From contig NZ_SUMC01000002.1 in the NCBI RefSeq assembly GCF_005047355.1, positions 62,001 to 126,000 of the forward strand: a stretch of 64,000 bases of DNA, in the 5' to 3' direction. Below, one piece after another: positions 39,231-48,656 of the stretch. A program made the translations under genes and the position numbers. The stretch's first letter is position 1; every line of letters starts with the position of its first letter. The DNA comes from Actinacidiphila oryziradicis (lineage in GTDB: Bacteria; Actinomycetota; Actinomycetes; Streptomycetales; Streptomycetaceae). The notes beneath the pieces were generated by a model, which worked only from the letters and a program-made list of their open reading frames with translations, had not been told where the DNA came from and ran no database searches.

Positions 39231-40148
39231 ATGACCGATGGGCCGCAGCAGCCGCAGGACCCCCATCAGGGGTTCCCGGGCAACAACCCCTTCCCCCCGT
39301 ATCAGCAGCAGGGACCGCCGCCGGCCTGGAACACCCCCGGGCCGGCGGCCCCGCGTCCCGCCGAGCCGGACTGGAGCGCTCTCGCCGAGCAGTCCGAGGC
39401 CCGGGACAGGCGCCGCAAGCTCCTCTTCGTGAGCGGCGGAGTGCTCGCGGTCGCCGCGATAGCCGGCATCGTCGCGACCGCCGTGGTCAGCTCCAACCAC
39501 AGCAGCGACGACAAGAAGACCCAGGCGGGCCCCTCCGCAAGCGCCTCCGAGGAGCCCCTCCCCCCTCAGCCCACCTTCTCCGACGTCTCCATCCCGCCCC
39601 CGCCCAACCCCCTGGACTTCATCTCCACCGCCAAGAAGGACACCGCGCCCCTGACCACCGCCACCCTCTTCCCCGGCAAGTCCCTCCTCTGGCAGAGCCA
39701 CACCTACGCCAAGACCGCCACCACCCGCACCACCCACTGCACCACCGCCGCCGCCGGCACCCTCTCCACCGTCCTGGCCAAAAACGGCTGCCGCCAGCTC
39801 TTCCGTGCCACCTACGTCCGCGGCACCGTCGCCGTCACCGTCGGCATCGCCATCTTCGACAACAGCGCCTCGGCCGCCAAGCTCAAAAACACCGCCGCCT
39901 ACATACGGCCCCTCAACGGCGGTGGCGTCGTGGACTTCTGCCACGCCGTCAACTGCCGCTTCACCACCAACGCCATCGGCCGCTACGCCTACTTCACCAC
40001 CGCCGGCCTCAAGAACAACCAGACCATCACCGAGGCCGACACCGCCGCCAAGCAGGCCGGCACCGACATCTCCGACTTCGCCTTCAACCAGATCCGCCAG
40101 CGCGGCATCACCCAGGCCGGCGCGGCAGCAGCAAGCCCGACAAACTGA
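39231..40148 (+). CDS. Membrane-anchored extracytoplasmic protein, unknown
   Basis: 305 residues. A Pro/Gln-rich cytoplasmic N-terminus (MTDGPQQPQDPHQGFPGNN) comes before a basic stretch RDRRRKLL, then one membrane helix (FVSGGVLAVAAIAGIVATAVV). A Ser/Thr/Pro linker leads to a globular Thr-rich outer domain with three or four Cys (THCTT, NGCRQLF, DFCHAVNCRF) that could pair as disulfides. The layout is common in Streptomyces; the function is unknown. TATGAT at 39218-39223 lies 7 nt before the ATG and there is no Shine-Dalgarno, so translation is probably leaderless. Confidence 0.82.
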   Translation: MTDGPQQPQDPHQGFPGNNPFPPYQQQGPPPAWNTPGPAAPRPAEPDWSALAEQSEARDRRRKLLFVSGGVLAVAAIAGIVATAVVSSNHSSDDKKTQAGPSASASEEPLPPQPTFSDVSIPPPPNPLDFISTAKKDTAPLTTATLFPGKSLLWQSHTYAKTATTRTTHCTTAAAGTLSTVLAKNGCRQLFRATYVRGTVAVTVGIAIFDNSASAAKLKNTAAYIRPLNGGGVVDFCHAVNCRFTTNAIGRYAYFTTAGLKNNQTITEADTAAKQAGTDISDFAFNQIRQRGITQAGAAAASPTN

Positions 40149-40204
40149 CCCAAGTCGTGGGCAGGCGTCCCGCGAGGCGGGACCGGGGACTGTGACGTAC
40201 GTCA

Positions 40205-40491
40205 CGGGGCCGCGGCCAGGATCCCCGGAGTCGTCCTGGTTTCGGATGCCACGGACGCGGCGGGGCGGCACGGGGTCGCCGTGGCCCGTACGGACGAGGC
40301 CACCGGCCGGCGCATCGAGTGGATCTTCGACCGGAGGACCAACGAGTTCCTCGGCGAGCGCACGGTACAGACGAAACCCACAGGCAGCGCGAAGAGCCTG
40401 CTGAAACCCGGCACCGTCGTCTCCAGCACCGCCGTCCCTCGCGCGCGTCGTCGTCAACGGCATCAAGCAGACCCCGTGGCGGACCGGCTGA
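40205..40491 (+). pseudogene. 3' remnant of a CU044_5270-type protein gene
   Basis: GVAVARTDEATGRRIEWIFD, RTNEFLGERTVQTKPTG and GTVVSSTAV match the C-terminal end of this actinobacterial secreted family as I recall it. Near 40440 the frame shifts by one and continues VVVNGIKQTPWRTG to a TGA at 40489-40491. No start codon or N-terminal two thirds are present. A decayed fragment overlapping the 3' end of the facing DUF6191 gene. Confidence 0.6.
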
Positions 40492-40666
40492 CGCCCTCGT
40501 CCCCGGAGCGCGCCCTGACCACCACGACACCCGCGTCGAGGTCTATCGGGCCGCGCCCCGGGTCGGCGTCCCCCGGCTCGTCCCGGGTAAGCGCGAGGCG
40601 GTTCTGCTCCTCCTCCAGATGACGGCGGCCGGGCTGGAAGAGCTCGTCGAACATACCCGTCAGCAT
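40463..40666 (-). CDS. DUF6191-like small protein
   Basis: 67 residues: MLTGMFDELFQPGRRHLEEE and QNRLALTRDEPGDADPGRGP, then IDLDAGVVVVRA. This pattern resembles the actinobacterial DUF6191 family (from memory). A strong GGAGGA lies 5 nt before the ATG. A longer reading to 40750 lacks a ribosome-binding site. Function unknown; no membrane segment or Cys. It is divergent from gnd with about 210 bp between. Confidence 0.7.
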   Translation of the reverse strand: MLTGMFDELFQPGRRHLEEEQNRLALTRDEPGDADPGRGPIDLDAGVVVVRARSGDEGVSRSATGSA

Positions 40667-40880
40667 GCGTTCCTCCGGGGTGCGGCAAAGGCGGAAACGA
40701 TTCGGCCCCGCATAGTGAGACGCCGCAGGTGCCCGAAGCATTCCCGGCACCGCCGAAGCGGAATGTGGCGTTGACGCCCGTGGTTAGCTCGTAAGAACAG
40801 CGGGGCGCTCATCTGCGCGAGCGCCCCTTGAACGCGGCCGCGCCGTATTACGTATGGGCAGCCGACGAATGGAGCGCTCG

Positions 40881-42323
40881 ATGACGACACCCACCGCACA
40901 GATCGGCGTCACCGGCCTGGCAGTGATGGGCCGCAATCTGGCCCGTAACTTCGCGCGGCACGGCCATACGGTGGCCATCCACAACCGCACCGCCGCCAAG
41001 ACGACCGCACTGGCCGAGGAATTCGGTCACGAGGGGACGTTCATCCCCGCCACCACCGCCGCGGAGTTCGTGGCCGCGCTGGAACGCCCGCGCCGGCTGG
41101 TGATCATGGTCAAGGCGGGCGGACCGACCGATGCCGTGATCGACGAGTTCGCACCGCTACTGGAACCCGGTGACATGATCATTGACGGCGGGAACGCGCA
41201 CTTCGCCGACACCCGGCGCCGGGAGGCGGCACTGCGCCCGAGCGGCGTCCACTTCGTGGGCGCCGGGATCTCCGGCGGCGAGGAGGGCGCGCTGCACGGC
41301 CCGAGCATCATGCCGGGCGGCTCCCCGGAGTCGTACGAGAGCCTGGGGCCGCTGCTGGAGGACATCGCCGCGAAGGCCGACGACGGCACTCCGTGCTGCG
41401 CGCACATCGGGCCGGACGGCGCCGGGCACTTCGTGAAGATGGTGCACAACGGCATCGAGTACGCCGACATGCAGCTCATCGCCGAGGCGTACGACCTGCT
41501 GCGCAATGTCGCCGGATACGAACCGGCCCAGATCGCGGAGACCTTCCACGGCTGGAACAAGGGCCGCCTGGACTCCTACCTGATCGAGATCACCGCCGAG
41601 ATCCTCGCCCACAAGGACGCCGCCACCGGCAAGCCGTTCGTCGATGTCGTCGCCGACGCCGCCGAGCAGAAGGGCACCGGCCGCTGGACCGTACAGACCG
41701 CCCTGGACCTGGGCGTCCCGGTCTCCGGCATCGCCGAGGCGGTCTTCGCCCGCGCGGTGTCCGGCCACGGCGAGCTGCGGCGCAGCGCCGCGGGGCTGCC
41801 CGGACCGCACCCGAGCGTGCTGGACCCGCGGGACGCGGCGCGCTTCGCGGACCAGGTGGAGCAGGCGCTGTACGCGTCGAAGGTGATCTCGTACACGCAG
41901 GGCTTCCACCAGATCCAGGCGGCCGGCGCGGAGTACGGCTGGGACATCGACCTCGGCGCCGTCGCCGCCCTCTGGCGGGGCGGCTGCATCATCCGTGCCG
42001 CGTTCCTGGACGACATCCGGGCCGCGTACGCCGCCGATCCGGCCCTGCCCGGCCTCCTGGCCGACCAGCGGTTCGCCACCGGGGTGGGCGAGGCGCAGCA
42101 CGCCTGGCGCACCGTCGTGGCAAGCGCCGCACGGCACGGTATCGCCGCGCCCGGGTTCTCCGCTTCCCTCGCCTATTACGACGCCCTGCGCGCCGAGCGG
42201 CTCCCGGCGGCCCTGACCCAGGGCCAGCGCGACTACTTCGGCGCCCACACCTACCGGCGGACGGACCGCGAGGGGTCCTTCCACACTCTCTGGGGCGGCG
42301 ACCGCTCGGAGGTCGAGGCGTAA
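40881..42323 (+). CDS. gndA: 6-phosphogluconate dehydrogenase, decarboxylating
   Basis: Oxidative pentose phosphate pathway: converts 6-phosphogluconate to ribulose 5-phosphate, CO2 and NADPH. It has 480 residues. The NADP fold reads GVTGLAVMGRNLARNFARHG with HNRTAAKT, where the Arg suggests NADP preference. IDGGNAHFADTRRREA and GAGISGGEEGALHGPSIMPGG follow, with the catalytic Lys in HFVKMVHNGIEY. The homodimer tail has GAHTYRRTDREGSFHTLWGGD. The ATG at 40881 has GGAG about 10 nt ahead. A 17-bp tandem duplication spans the stop codon. Confidence 0.95.
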   Translation: MTTPTAQIGVTGLAVMGRNLARNFARHGHTVAIHNRTAAKTTALAEEFGHEGTFIPATTAAEFVAALERPRRLVIMVKAGGPTDAVIDEFAPLLEPGDMIIDGGNAHFADTRRREAALRPSGVHFVGAGISGGEEGALHGPSIMPGGSPESYESLGPLLEDIAAKADDGTPCCAHIGPDGAGHFVKMVHNGIEYADMQLIAEAYDLLRNVAGYEPAQIAETFHGWNKGRLDSYLIEITAEILAHKDAATGKPFVDVVADAAEQKGTGRWTVQTALDLGVPVSGIAEAVFARAVSGHGELRRSAAGLPGPHPSVLDPRDAARFADQVEQALYASKVISYTQGFHQIQAAGAEYGWDIDLGAVAALWRGGCIIRAAFLDDIRAAYAADPALPGLLADQRFATGVGEAQHAWRTVVASAARHGIAAPGFSASLAYYDALRAERLPAALTQGQRDYFGAHTYRRTDREGSFHTLWGGDRSEVEA

Positions 42324-42434
42324 GCCAGGTCGAGGCGTAAGCTGGTCCGGCGGATCTTCGCCGGGGTGCGGCCGGTTCGAAAGCGCCGGTCCGCGCCCCG
42401 GCGGTCACTCGCCATCGCCGCGGCGCGGACCGGT

Positions 42435-42457
42435 GGCCCCGGAACGCTCCAGGGGCC
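42435..42457. terminator. Possible hairpin between converging gnd and truA
   Basis: GGCCCC/GGGGCC with an 11-nt loop in the 240-bp convergent spacer. The spacer otherwise holds only GC-rich sequence and the second copy of the gnd stop-codon duplication (42327-42342). Confidence 0.35.
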
Positions 42458-42563
42458 AGCGCCCCGGCATTTCCCTCCGCCGCGACGGCGAGCAACCACT
42501 ACCGCGCAGCCCGGCGGCCATGAACCCGCCGCACGCCAGGACACCGCAAACCCGCCGGCCGGC

Positions 42564-43409
42564 TCAACGGCAGCCCGGCAGCGTCCGCATATTGCGCGCC
42601 TCCCGGTTGCGGGCCGCCAGCAGTTCGTCCGCCGGGTAGCCGACCTCCTCCAGCGTCAGGCCGTGCGGCCGCACCACGTTCACCGCCGAGTGCCGGACTT
42701 GGCCGGCCAGGACCTCGCCGGGGAAGCCGATCGGGCGGTGCCCGTCACCGACCAGGATCATGGCTCCGACCAGGGCCCGCACCATGTTGTGGCAGAAGGC
42801 GTCGGCCCGCACCGTCGCGACGGCCACCCCTTCCGGCGTCCGCTCCCACCGGAGCTCCAGCAGGGTGCGGATCGTCGTCGCGCCCTCGCGCTTCTTGCAG
42901 TAGGCGGCGAAGTCGTGCTCCCCGAGGAGCTTCTCGGCCGCCTCGTTCATCAGGTCCACGTCCACCGGCCGGTCGTGCCAGAGCACATGCCCGCGCAGCA
43001 GCGGATCGACCCCGGCCTCGTGGTCCCCGACCCGGTAGGCGTACCGGCGCCAGATCGCCGAGAAGCGCGCGTTGAAACCGTCCGGCGCGGGTTCGGCCTT
43101 CCACACCCGTACGTCCCAGGGCAGCCGCCCGGCCAGCCGGCGCCGCAGCCGCTCGCCCTCCACGGCCCACACCTCCGCCGGCAGGTCCACATGCGCGACC
43201 TGGCCGCGCGCGTGCACCCCGGCGTCGGTCCGCCCGGCCACGGTCAGGTCCACCGGCTCCGGCAGCCGCAGCACGGTCTGGATGGCGGACTCCAGTTCAC
43301 CCTGGACCGTACGCCGGTTCCGCTGCTTGGCCCAGCCGGAGAATTCGGCCCCGTCGTAGGACAGGTCCAGCCGTACCCGTACGCGGCCGGGCTCGATCTC
43401 GTCGCTCAC
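42564..43409 (-). CDS. truA: tRNA pseudouridine(38-40) synthase TruA
   Basis: It converts U38-U40 of the anticodon arm to pseudouridine. It has 281 residues: [17 protein letters not shown] at the start, the catalytic Asp in the [16 protein letters not shown] motif, [16 protein letters not shown], and [20 protein letters not shown]. It is at the end of the alpha operon, 80 bp after rplQ with a terminator between them, as in many actinobacteria. Confidence 0.96.
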   Translation of the reverse strand: MSDEIEPGRVRVRLDLSYDGAEFSGWAKQRNRRTVQGELESAIQTVLRLPEPVDLTVAGRTDAGVHARGQVAHVDLPAEVWAVEGERLRRRLAGRLPWDVRVWKAEPAPDGFNARFSAIWRRYAYRVGDHEAGVDPLLRGHVLWHDRPVDVDLMNEAAEKLLGEHDFAAYCKKREGATTIRTLLELRWERTPEGVAVATVRADAFCHNMVRALVGAMILVGDGHRPIGFPGEVLAGQVRHSAVNVVRPHGLTLEEVGYPADELLAARNREARNMRTLPGCR

Positions 43410-43432
43410 GCGATGATCCTCTCAAACACGCG

Positions 43433-43471
43433 GAACGGGCCCGTCCCCAGAAACTGGGGGCGGGCCCGTTC
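43433..43471 (-). terminator. Terminator after rplQ
   Basis: Stem GAACGGGCCCG-CCCCAG/CTGGGG-CGGGCCCGTTC with one mismatch and a 3-nt loop, 17 bp after the rplQ stop. It marks the end of the ribosomal superoperon. Confidence 0.85.
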
Positions 43472-43488
43472 GTCAGCCAGGAGACGCC

Positions 43489-44001
43489 TCAGGCGTCCTT
43501 CGACTCCTCGGCCGGGGTCTCAGTCGCGGCCTCGGGGGCAGCGTCCTCGGCGTCGGTGTCAGCAGCCTCGGCCTTGACCTCGGACTCCTTGACCGCGCGC
43601 TTGGTGGCCGCCTCGGCCTCACCGGTGGCCTCCTGGGCCACAGTCAGCGCCTCGACCAGCTCGATGACCGCCATCGGGGCGTTGTCGCCACGACGGTTCC
43701 CGATCTTGGTGATACGGGTGTAGCCACCGGGGCGGTTCTCGTACCGCGGGGCGATCTCGGTGAAGAGCGTGTGGACGATGCTCTTGTCCGTGATCGTCTG
43801 CAGCACCAGGCGACGGTTGTGGATGTCGCCCTTCTTCGCCTTGGTGACCAGGCGCTCCGCGACCGGACGCAGCCGGCGCGCCTTGGCCTCGGTGGTGGTG
43901 ATGCGGCCGTGCTCGAACAGCGACCTCGCGAGGTTCGCGAGAAGCAGCCGCTCGTGCGCGGCGCTGCCGCCCAGACGGGCGCCCTTGGCGGGCTTCGGCA
44001 T
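43489..44001 (-). CDS. rplQ: 50S ribosomal protein L17
   Basis: Large-subunit protein near the exit tunnel. It has 170 residues: [20 protein letters not shown], the [21 protein letters not shown] block, then [21 protein letters not shown] long acidic C-terminal extension (about 45 residues of Glu/Ala/Asp) is typical of streptomycetes. Last gene of the alpha operon. Confidence 0.97.
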   Translation of the reverse strand: MPKPAKGARLGGSAAHERLLLANLARSLFEHGRITTTEAKARRLRPVAERLVTKAKKGDIHNRRLVLQTITDKSIVHTLFTEIAPRYENRPGGYTRITKIGNRRGDNAPMAVIELVEALTVAQEATGEAEAATKRAVKESEVKAEAADTDAEDAAPEAATETPAEESKDA

Positions 44002-44108
44002 GGTCTTTCTCCTTCATTCCTGCACCGGCCGTATCAGGTACCGGTGTCAGTACCTCTGAGGCGGTCGCCTCAGCGGGGGGTGTGCGGGGGCAGGGCCCCC
44101 GCACGGAC

Positions 44109-45131
44109 TCAGTACTGCTCGGTCTCCACGAAGCCCGCGTCCGCGTCGTCGTCCGCGCCGAACGCGTCCGCCGCGGCGGTGGGGTCAAATCCGGGCGGGC
44201 TGTCCTTGAGGGCCAGGCCCATGCCGGCCAGCTTCGCCTTGACCTCGTCGATCGACTTCGCACCGAAGTTGCGGATGTCGAGCAGGTCCGCCTCGGAACG
44301 GGCCACGAGCTCACCCACGGAGTGGATGCCCTCGCGCTTGAGGCAGTTGTACGAACGGACGGTGAGCTCGAGCTCCTCGATCGGGAGCGCGAGGTCCGCC
44401 GCCAGGGCGGCGTCCGTCGGGGACGGGCCCATGTCGATGCCCTCGGCGTCGACATTGAGCTCGCGGGCGAGCCCGAAGAGCTCGACCAGGGTCTTGCCGG
44501 CCGAGGCCATCGCGTCACGCGGGCGCATGGCCTGCTTGGTCTCGACGTCGACGATCAGCTTGTCGAAGTCGGTGCGCTGCTCGACACGGGTCGCCTCGAC
44601 CTTGTACGTGACCTTGAGCACGGGCGAGTAGATGGAGTCGACCGGGATACGGCCGATCTCCTGGCCCTGCTGCTTGTTCTGGACGGCGGAGACATAGCCG
44701 CGACCGCGCTCGACGGTCAGCTCCATCTCCAGCTTGCCCTTGGCGTTCAGGGTGGCCAGAACCAGGTCGGGGTTGTGGCATTCGACACCGGCCGGAGGCG
44801 CGATGTCGGCGGCGGTGACCACACCCGGTCCCTGCTTGCGCAGGTACATCACGACCGGCTCGTCGTGCTCCGAGGAGACGACCAGCTGCTTGATGTTGAG
44901 GATGAGGTCGGTGACGTCCTCCTTGACGCCCGGCACGGTGGTGAACTCGTGCAGGACCCCGTCGACCCGGATGCTGGTGACAGCGGCACCGGGGATCGAG
45001 GAGAGGAGCGTACGGCGGAGCGAGTTGCCGAGGGTGTAGCCGAAGCCCGGCTCCAGCGGCTCGATCACGAACCGGGAGCGGAATTCGTCGACGACCTCTT
45101 CGGTCAACGAGGGGCGCTGAGCGATCAGCAT
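44109..45131 (-). CDS. rpoA: RNA polymerase alpha subunit
   Basis: It dimerises to start polymerase assembly and contacts UP elements and activators. It has 340 residues, with the N-terminal assembly domain ([29 protein letters not shown] is split by turns) and the C-terminal domain ([20 protein letters not shown]). It ends in an acidic tail. The ATG at 45131 begins [12 protein letters not shown]; the frame upstream is not conserved. In the alpha operon between rpsK and rplQ. Confidence 0.97.
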   Translation of the reverse strand: MLIAQRPSLTEEVVDEFRSRFVIEPLEPGFGYTLGNSLRRTLLSSIPGAAVTSIRVDGVLHEFTTVPGVKEDVTDLILNIKQLVVSSEHDEPVVMYLRKQGPGVVTAADIAPPAGVECHNPDLVLATLNAKGKLEMELTVERGRGYVSAVQNKQQGQEIGRIPVDSIYSPVLKVTYKVEATRVEQRTDFDKLIVDVETKQAMRPRDAMASAGKTLVELFGLARELNVDAEGIDMGPSPTDAALAADLALPIEELELTVRSYNCLKREGIHSVGELVARSEADLLDIRNFGAKSIDEVKAKLAGMGLALKDSPPGFDPTAAADAFGADDDADAGFVETEQY

Positions 45132-45258
45132 TTGGTGTTGCCTCCAGTCTTCGGCACCCACTATTTGATGCCGACGCATACTGCTGGTACTGCAAGGGTA
45201 CGGGCGGCACGACGCTTACGCGCCGTACCGCCCATGCCGTCTTCGCAAAGCCAGGTCG

Positions 45259-45663
45259 TCAGACCCGGCGACGCTTCGGCGGGCGGCAGCCGTTGTGCGG
45301 GGTCGGGGTGACGTCCTGGATCGAACCCACCTCCAGGCCGGTGGCCTGGAGGGAGCGGATCGCGGTCTCACGGCCGGAGCCGGGACCCTTGACGAACACG
45401 TCGACCTTGCGCATGCCGTGCTCCTGCGCCCGGCGGGCGGCCGACTCGGCGGCCATCTGCGCGGCGAAGGGGGTGGACTTGCGCGAGCCCTTGAAGCCGA
45501 CATGGCCGGCAGAGGCCCAGGAGATCACATTCCCGGCGGGGTCAGTGATCGAGACGATGGTGTTGTTGAACGTGCTCTTGATGTGAGCATGCCCATGAGC
45601 GACGTTCTTCTTCTCCTTGCGGCGCACCTTCTTGGCGCCGGCCTGACGACCCTTCGGAGGCAT
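45259..45663 (-). CDS. rpsK: 30S ribosomal protein S11
   Basis: Platform protein near the E-site mRNA path. It has 134 residues: [40 protein letters not shown], and the C-terminal [15 protein letters not shown] signature. The ATG at 45663 is chosen over an open frame 18 nt longer. It follows rpsM in the alpha operon. Confidence 0.97.
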   Translation of the reverse strand: MPPKGRQAGAKKVRRKEKKNVAHGHAHIKSTFNNTIVSITDPAGNVISWASAGHVGFKGSRKSTPFAAQMAAESAARRAQEHGMRKVDVFVKGPGSGRETAIRSLQATGLEVGSIQDVTPTPHNGCRPPKRRRV

Positions 45664-45769
45664 AAGTCTGTTAACTCCCATGGAGGTGGTCGGTCCTACA
45701 GCACGGACCGCTTATGACCTGCGGAGATCCAGGGATCCTCCCGGAAAACCGCAGTGCGTCCGGTGCGGA

Positions 45770-46150
45770 CTACTTCTTACCCGGCTTCTTCTTACCGGCG
45801 ATGGCGCGACGCGGGCCCTTGCGGGTGCGGGCGTTGGTGTGAGTCCGCTGACCGTGGACCGGCAGGCCGCGACGGTGGCGCAGACCCTGGTAGCAGCCGA
45901 TCTCGACCTTGCGGCGGATGTCCGCCTGGACCTCGCGACGGAGGTCACCCTCGGTCTTGAAGTTGGCGTCCACGTACTCGCGGAGCTTGACGAGGTCTTC
46001 CTCGGCAAGATCGCGGACGCGGGTGTCCGGGTTCACACCGGTGTTCTTCAGGGTCTCCTGAGCACGGGTGCGACCGATGCCGAAGACGTACGTGAGGGCG
46101 ATCTCCACGCGCTTTTCGCGCGGGAGGTCAACGCCTGCAAGGCGTGCCAT
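45770..46150 (-). CDS. rpsM: 30S ribosomal protein S13
   Basis: Head protein contacting the P-site tRNA and the B1 intersubunit bridge. It has 126 residues: [20 protein letters not shown], the [20 protein letters not shown]-type block (here [20 protein letters not shown]), and a Lys-rich tail ending GKKKPGKK. Preceded by GGAG. Confidence 0.97.
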   Translation of the reverse strand: MARLAGVDLPREKRVEIALTYVFGIGRTRAQETLKNTGVNPDTRVRDLAEEDLVKLREYVDANFKTEGDLRREVQADIRRKVEIGCYQGLRHRRGLPVHGQRTHTNARTRKGPRRAIAGKKKPGKK

Positions 46151-46324
46151 TCATTGGCTCCTGGTGAGATCGGAGGTCTTCCGCAGCCCCGCTCCCGACC
46201 GGTATCGGCGGGTCCCCGGCCTCCGCCGGGGGTGTCATCCCCCTTGAACAGGGGGATGGGTGACTGCGTATATACGTTTGTGCGCGTCGCGCGAAGTTCT
46301 GCGGATGCAGAGGGTGGTCGTACG

Positions 46325-46438
46325 TCAGCCCTGGCGCTGCTTGTGGCGCAGGTTGTCGCAGATGACCATGACCCGACCATGACGGCGGATCACCTTGCAC
46401 TTGTCGCAGATCTTCTTGACGCTCGGCTTGACCTTCAT
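46325..46438 (-). CDS. rpmJ: 50S ribosomal protein L36
   Basis: 37-residue zinc-ribbon ribosomal protein, too short for most ORF cut-offs. [17 protein letters not shown] gives Cys11 and Cys14; a third Cys and a His ([10 protein letters not shown]) complete the C+ zinc site. It sits between infA and rpsM as expected. The C+ form suggests expression in zinc-sufficient conditions, with a zinc-free paralogue often elsewhere in Streptomyces. Confidence 0.95.
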   Translation of the reverse strand: MKVKPSVKKICDKCKVIRRHGRVMVICDNLRHKQRQG

Positions 46439-46466
46439 GGGGTTCAGGTTCTCCGGGTCGTGAGAT

Positions 46467-46688
46467 CTACTTGTAGCGGTAGACGATCCGTCCGCGCGTC
46501 AGGTCGTATGGAGACAGCTCCACCACAACCCTGTCATCGGGGAGGATACGGATGTAGTGCATCCGCATCTTGCCGCTGATGTGCGCGAGGACCTTGTGAC
46601 CGTTCTGCAGCTCCACTTTGAACATCGCGTTCGGCAGAGATTCGATCACGGTGCCCTCGATCTCGATGGCGCCTTGCTTCTTGGCCAT
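46467..46688 (-). CDS. infA: Translation initiation factor IF-1
   Basis: 73-residue OB-fold factor that binds the 30S A site during initiation. [20 protein letters not shown] and [20 protein letters not shown] are diagnostic. The ATG at 46688 is chosen because MAKKQG is invariant; upstream in-frame codons are not conserved. It opens the alpha segment after map. Confidence 0.97.
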   Translation of the reverse strand: MAKKQGAIEIEGTVIESLPNAMFKVELQNGHKVLAHISGKMRMHYIRILPDDRVVVELSPYDLTRGRIVYRYK

Positions 46689-46759
46689 GTCCTGCTTTCG
46701 GGATCGACTACCTTGATCGGCCCTCGGCATGCCGATAGACATACGTGAGCCGACGTGTC

Positions 46760-46788
46760 AGTCTACGTCAGCGCTACGGGAACACGAA
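46760..46788 (-). promoter_or_regulatory. Possible infA promoter
   Basis: Minus strand TTCGTG (46783-46788), 17-bp spacer, TAGACT (46760-46765). The -10 is good and the -35 weak. The leader would be about 65 nt. The spacer from map otherwise contains a GGAnCCCCTG/CAGGGGATCC hairpin (about 46811-46840). Confidence 0.38.
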
Positions 46789-46849
46789 ATCGGGCCCCCA
46801 TCCAATGCCCAGGACCCCTGATCGTTATGCCAGGGGATCCAGCGGCCCG

Positions 46850-46888
46850 ACTCAGCCCAGCGGATCCGGCGCCGCAGTGACCCCGTAC
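46850..46888. repeat. 39-bp duplicate of the map 3' end
   Basis: Identical to 46983-47021, which holds the map stop codon and its last 12 or so codons. The copy lies 94 bp downstream of map, so part of the gene end was duplicated in direct orientation, leaving a non-functional fragment before infA. Confidence 0.9.
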
Positions 46889-46984
46889 ACAGCACCCTCT
46901 CCACGCCCCTCTCGCGGGCTCGGCGCCCCGGGGGCGCCTCACAAGCTTCGAGCGGCTGCGCCGGGCTCCGCCCGCCGGGGCCAC

Positions 46985-47821
46985 TCAGCCCAGCGGATCC
47001 GGCGCCGCAGTGACCCCGTACTCCGCGAGCTTCGCCTTGCCTCCGTCGACCGCCGTGAGGACCAGCGGGCCCTGCTCGGTCAGCGCGATGGAGTGCTCCC
47101 AGTGCGAGGACCAGCTGCCGTCGTCCGTCTTAACGGTCCAGTTGTCCTCGAGGACATGGGTGAGCGGGGTACCCAGGCTCACCATCGGCTCGATCGCGAG
47201 GCAGACCCCCGGCACCAGCTTGATGCCCCGGCCGCGCTTGCGCGAGACATAGTTCAGCAGATGCGGGTCCATGTGCATCTCGGAGCCGATGCCATGGCCG
47301 CCGTAGTCCTCGACGATCCCGTACTTGCCGGTCGCCGGGCGCGGCTGGCGGCGGATGTAGGACTCGATGGCCTTGGAGATGTCGACCAGCCGGTTGCCGT
47401 TGCGGAAGGCTGCGACGCCGGCCCACATCGACTCCTCGGTCACCCGGCTGAGCTCCAGCAGCTCCGGCGCGTGACCCGACCCCACAAAGGCGGTGAAGGC
47501 GGCATCGCCGTGCCAGCCCTCGATGATCGCGCCGGCGTCGATGGAGATGATGTCGCCGTCCTTGAGCACCGTCTCCCGGTCCGGGATGCCATGCACCACG
47601 ACATCGTTCACCGAGGTGCAGATGTTGCCGGGGAAGCCCCCGTAACCCAGGAAGTTCGGCTTGGCGCCATGGTCCGCGATCACCTTCGCCGCGACCTCGT
47701 CCAAGTCCTTCGTGCTCGCCCCCGGGACGGCCGCCTTCCGGGTCGCCTCATGGATGGCGGCGACAACGAGCCCCGCCGCGCGCATCTTCGCGATCTGTTC
47801 GGGGTTCTTGATCTCCACCAT
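46985..47821 (-). CDS. map: Methionine aminopeptidase, type I
   Basis: Removes N-terminal Met from new proteins. It has 278 residues of pita-bread fold. The dimetal ligands can be read as Asp in ISIDAGAII and GWHGDAAFT, His in GGHGIGSEMH and Glu in AIEPMV and WEHSIALTE. The ATG at 47821 gives MVEIKNPEQIAKMRAAG. It lies in the adk-map-infA order of the superoperon. Its terminal 39 bp are duplicated downstream. Confidence 0.96.
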   Translation of the reverse strand: MVEIKNPEQIAKMRAAGLVVAAIHEATRKAAVPGASTKDLDEVAAKVIADHGAKPNFLGYGGFPGNICTSVNDVVVHGIPDRETVLKDGDIISIDAGAIIEGWHGDAAFTAFVGSGHAPELLELSRVTEESMWAGVAAFRNGNRLVDISKAIESYIRRQPRPATGKYGIVEDYGGHGIGSEMHMDPHLLNYVSRKRGRGIKLVPGVCLAIEPMVSLGTPLTHVLEDNWTVKTDDGSWSSHWEHSIALTEQGPLVLTAVDGGKAKLAEYGVTAAPDPLG

Positions 47822-47975
47822 GGTGGCGGTCGCCTTTCTGCATCCGAGTGGCTGTGTACCGCTCCAGTCTGCCGCATGGGCCCTGCCTGGGCGGCGGCCG
47901 ACCGGGAGCAAAGAGCAGCCGCGACGCCCACTGGGGCATCGCGGCCGCATTCACACAGCAACCATCAATTGATCA

Positions 47976-48656
47976 CTAGCCACGAGAAGGGGCGACCGCG
48001 TCCTTGTTCCGCTCCCGCAGCGCGTCCATCGCTCGCTGGGTGACTTCGGAGACCGGGCCCAGCGCGGGGATCGTGATCAGGAGATCCTGGTCGCGGTAGT
48101 AGTCGATGATCGGCTCGGTCTCGCGATGGTAGACCTCCAGCCGCCGCCGCACCGTCTCCTCGCTGTCGTCGTCGCGCTGGTACAGCTCACCGCCGCACTC
48201 GTCGCAGACGCCGTCGACCTTGGGCTTCTTGTACTCGACGTGGAAGGTGTGGCTGCTGTCGTTACGGCAGGTCCGCCGGCCGGCGATCCGCTTGACGACC
48301 TCCTCCTCCGGGACCTCCAGGTCGAGCACGGCGTCGAGCCCTATGCCCTCGTCCTTGAGGATCCGGTCCAGCGCCTCGGCCTGCTTCACATTGCGCGGGA
48401 AGCCGTCGAGCAGGAAGCCGTGCGCGGCGTCCGGCTGCTCCCAGCGGTCCTTGGCCATCGCGATGGTGAGTTCGTCGGGAACCAGGTCGCCGGCCTTCAT
48501 ATAGGCCTGCGCCCGCTTACCGAGGTTCGATCCCTGGCTGATGTTCGCCCTGAAGAGGTCACCCGTGGAGATGTGCGGAATCGACAGGTTCTTGGCCAGG
48601 TACGCGGCCTGCGTACCCTTGCCGGCCCCGGGCGGCCCAACGAGGACGATGCGCAT
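47976..48656 (-). CDS. adk: Adenylate kinase
   Basis: Interconverts ATP + AMP and 2 ADP. It has 226 residues. The P-loop is GPPGAGKGTQ. ISTGDLFRANI and DGFPRNVKQAEALD (AMP and core sites) follow. The long LID has Cys-x..His and CDECGGELY, a zinc-binding type LID with a C..H..C-x2-C arrangement. Its start overlaps the secY stop by one base. Confidence 0.97.
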   Translation of the reverse strand: MRIVLVGPPGAGKGTQAAYLAKNLSIPHISTGDLFRANISQGSNLGKRAQAYMKAGDLVPDELTIAMAKDRWEQPDAAHGFLLDGFPRNVKQAEALDRILKDEGIGLDAVLDLEVPEEEVVKRIAGRRTCRNDSSHTFHVEYKKPKVDGVCDECGGELYQRDDDSEETVRRRLEVYHRETEPIIDYYRDQDLLITIPALGPVSEVTQRAMDALRERNKDAVAPSRG

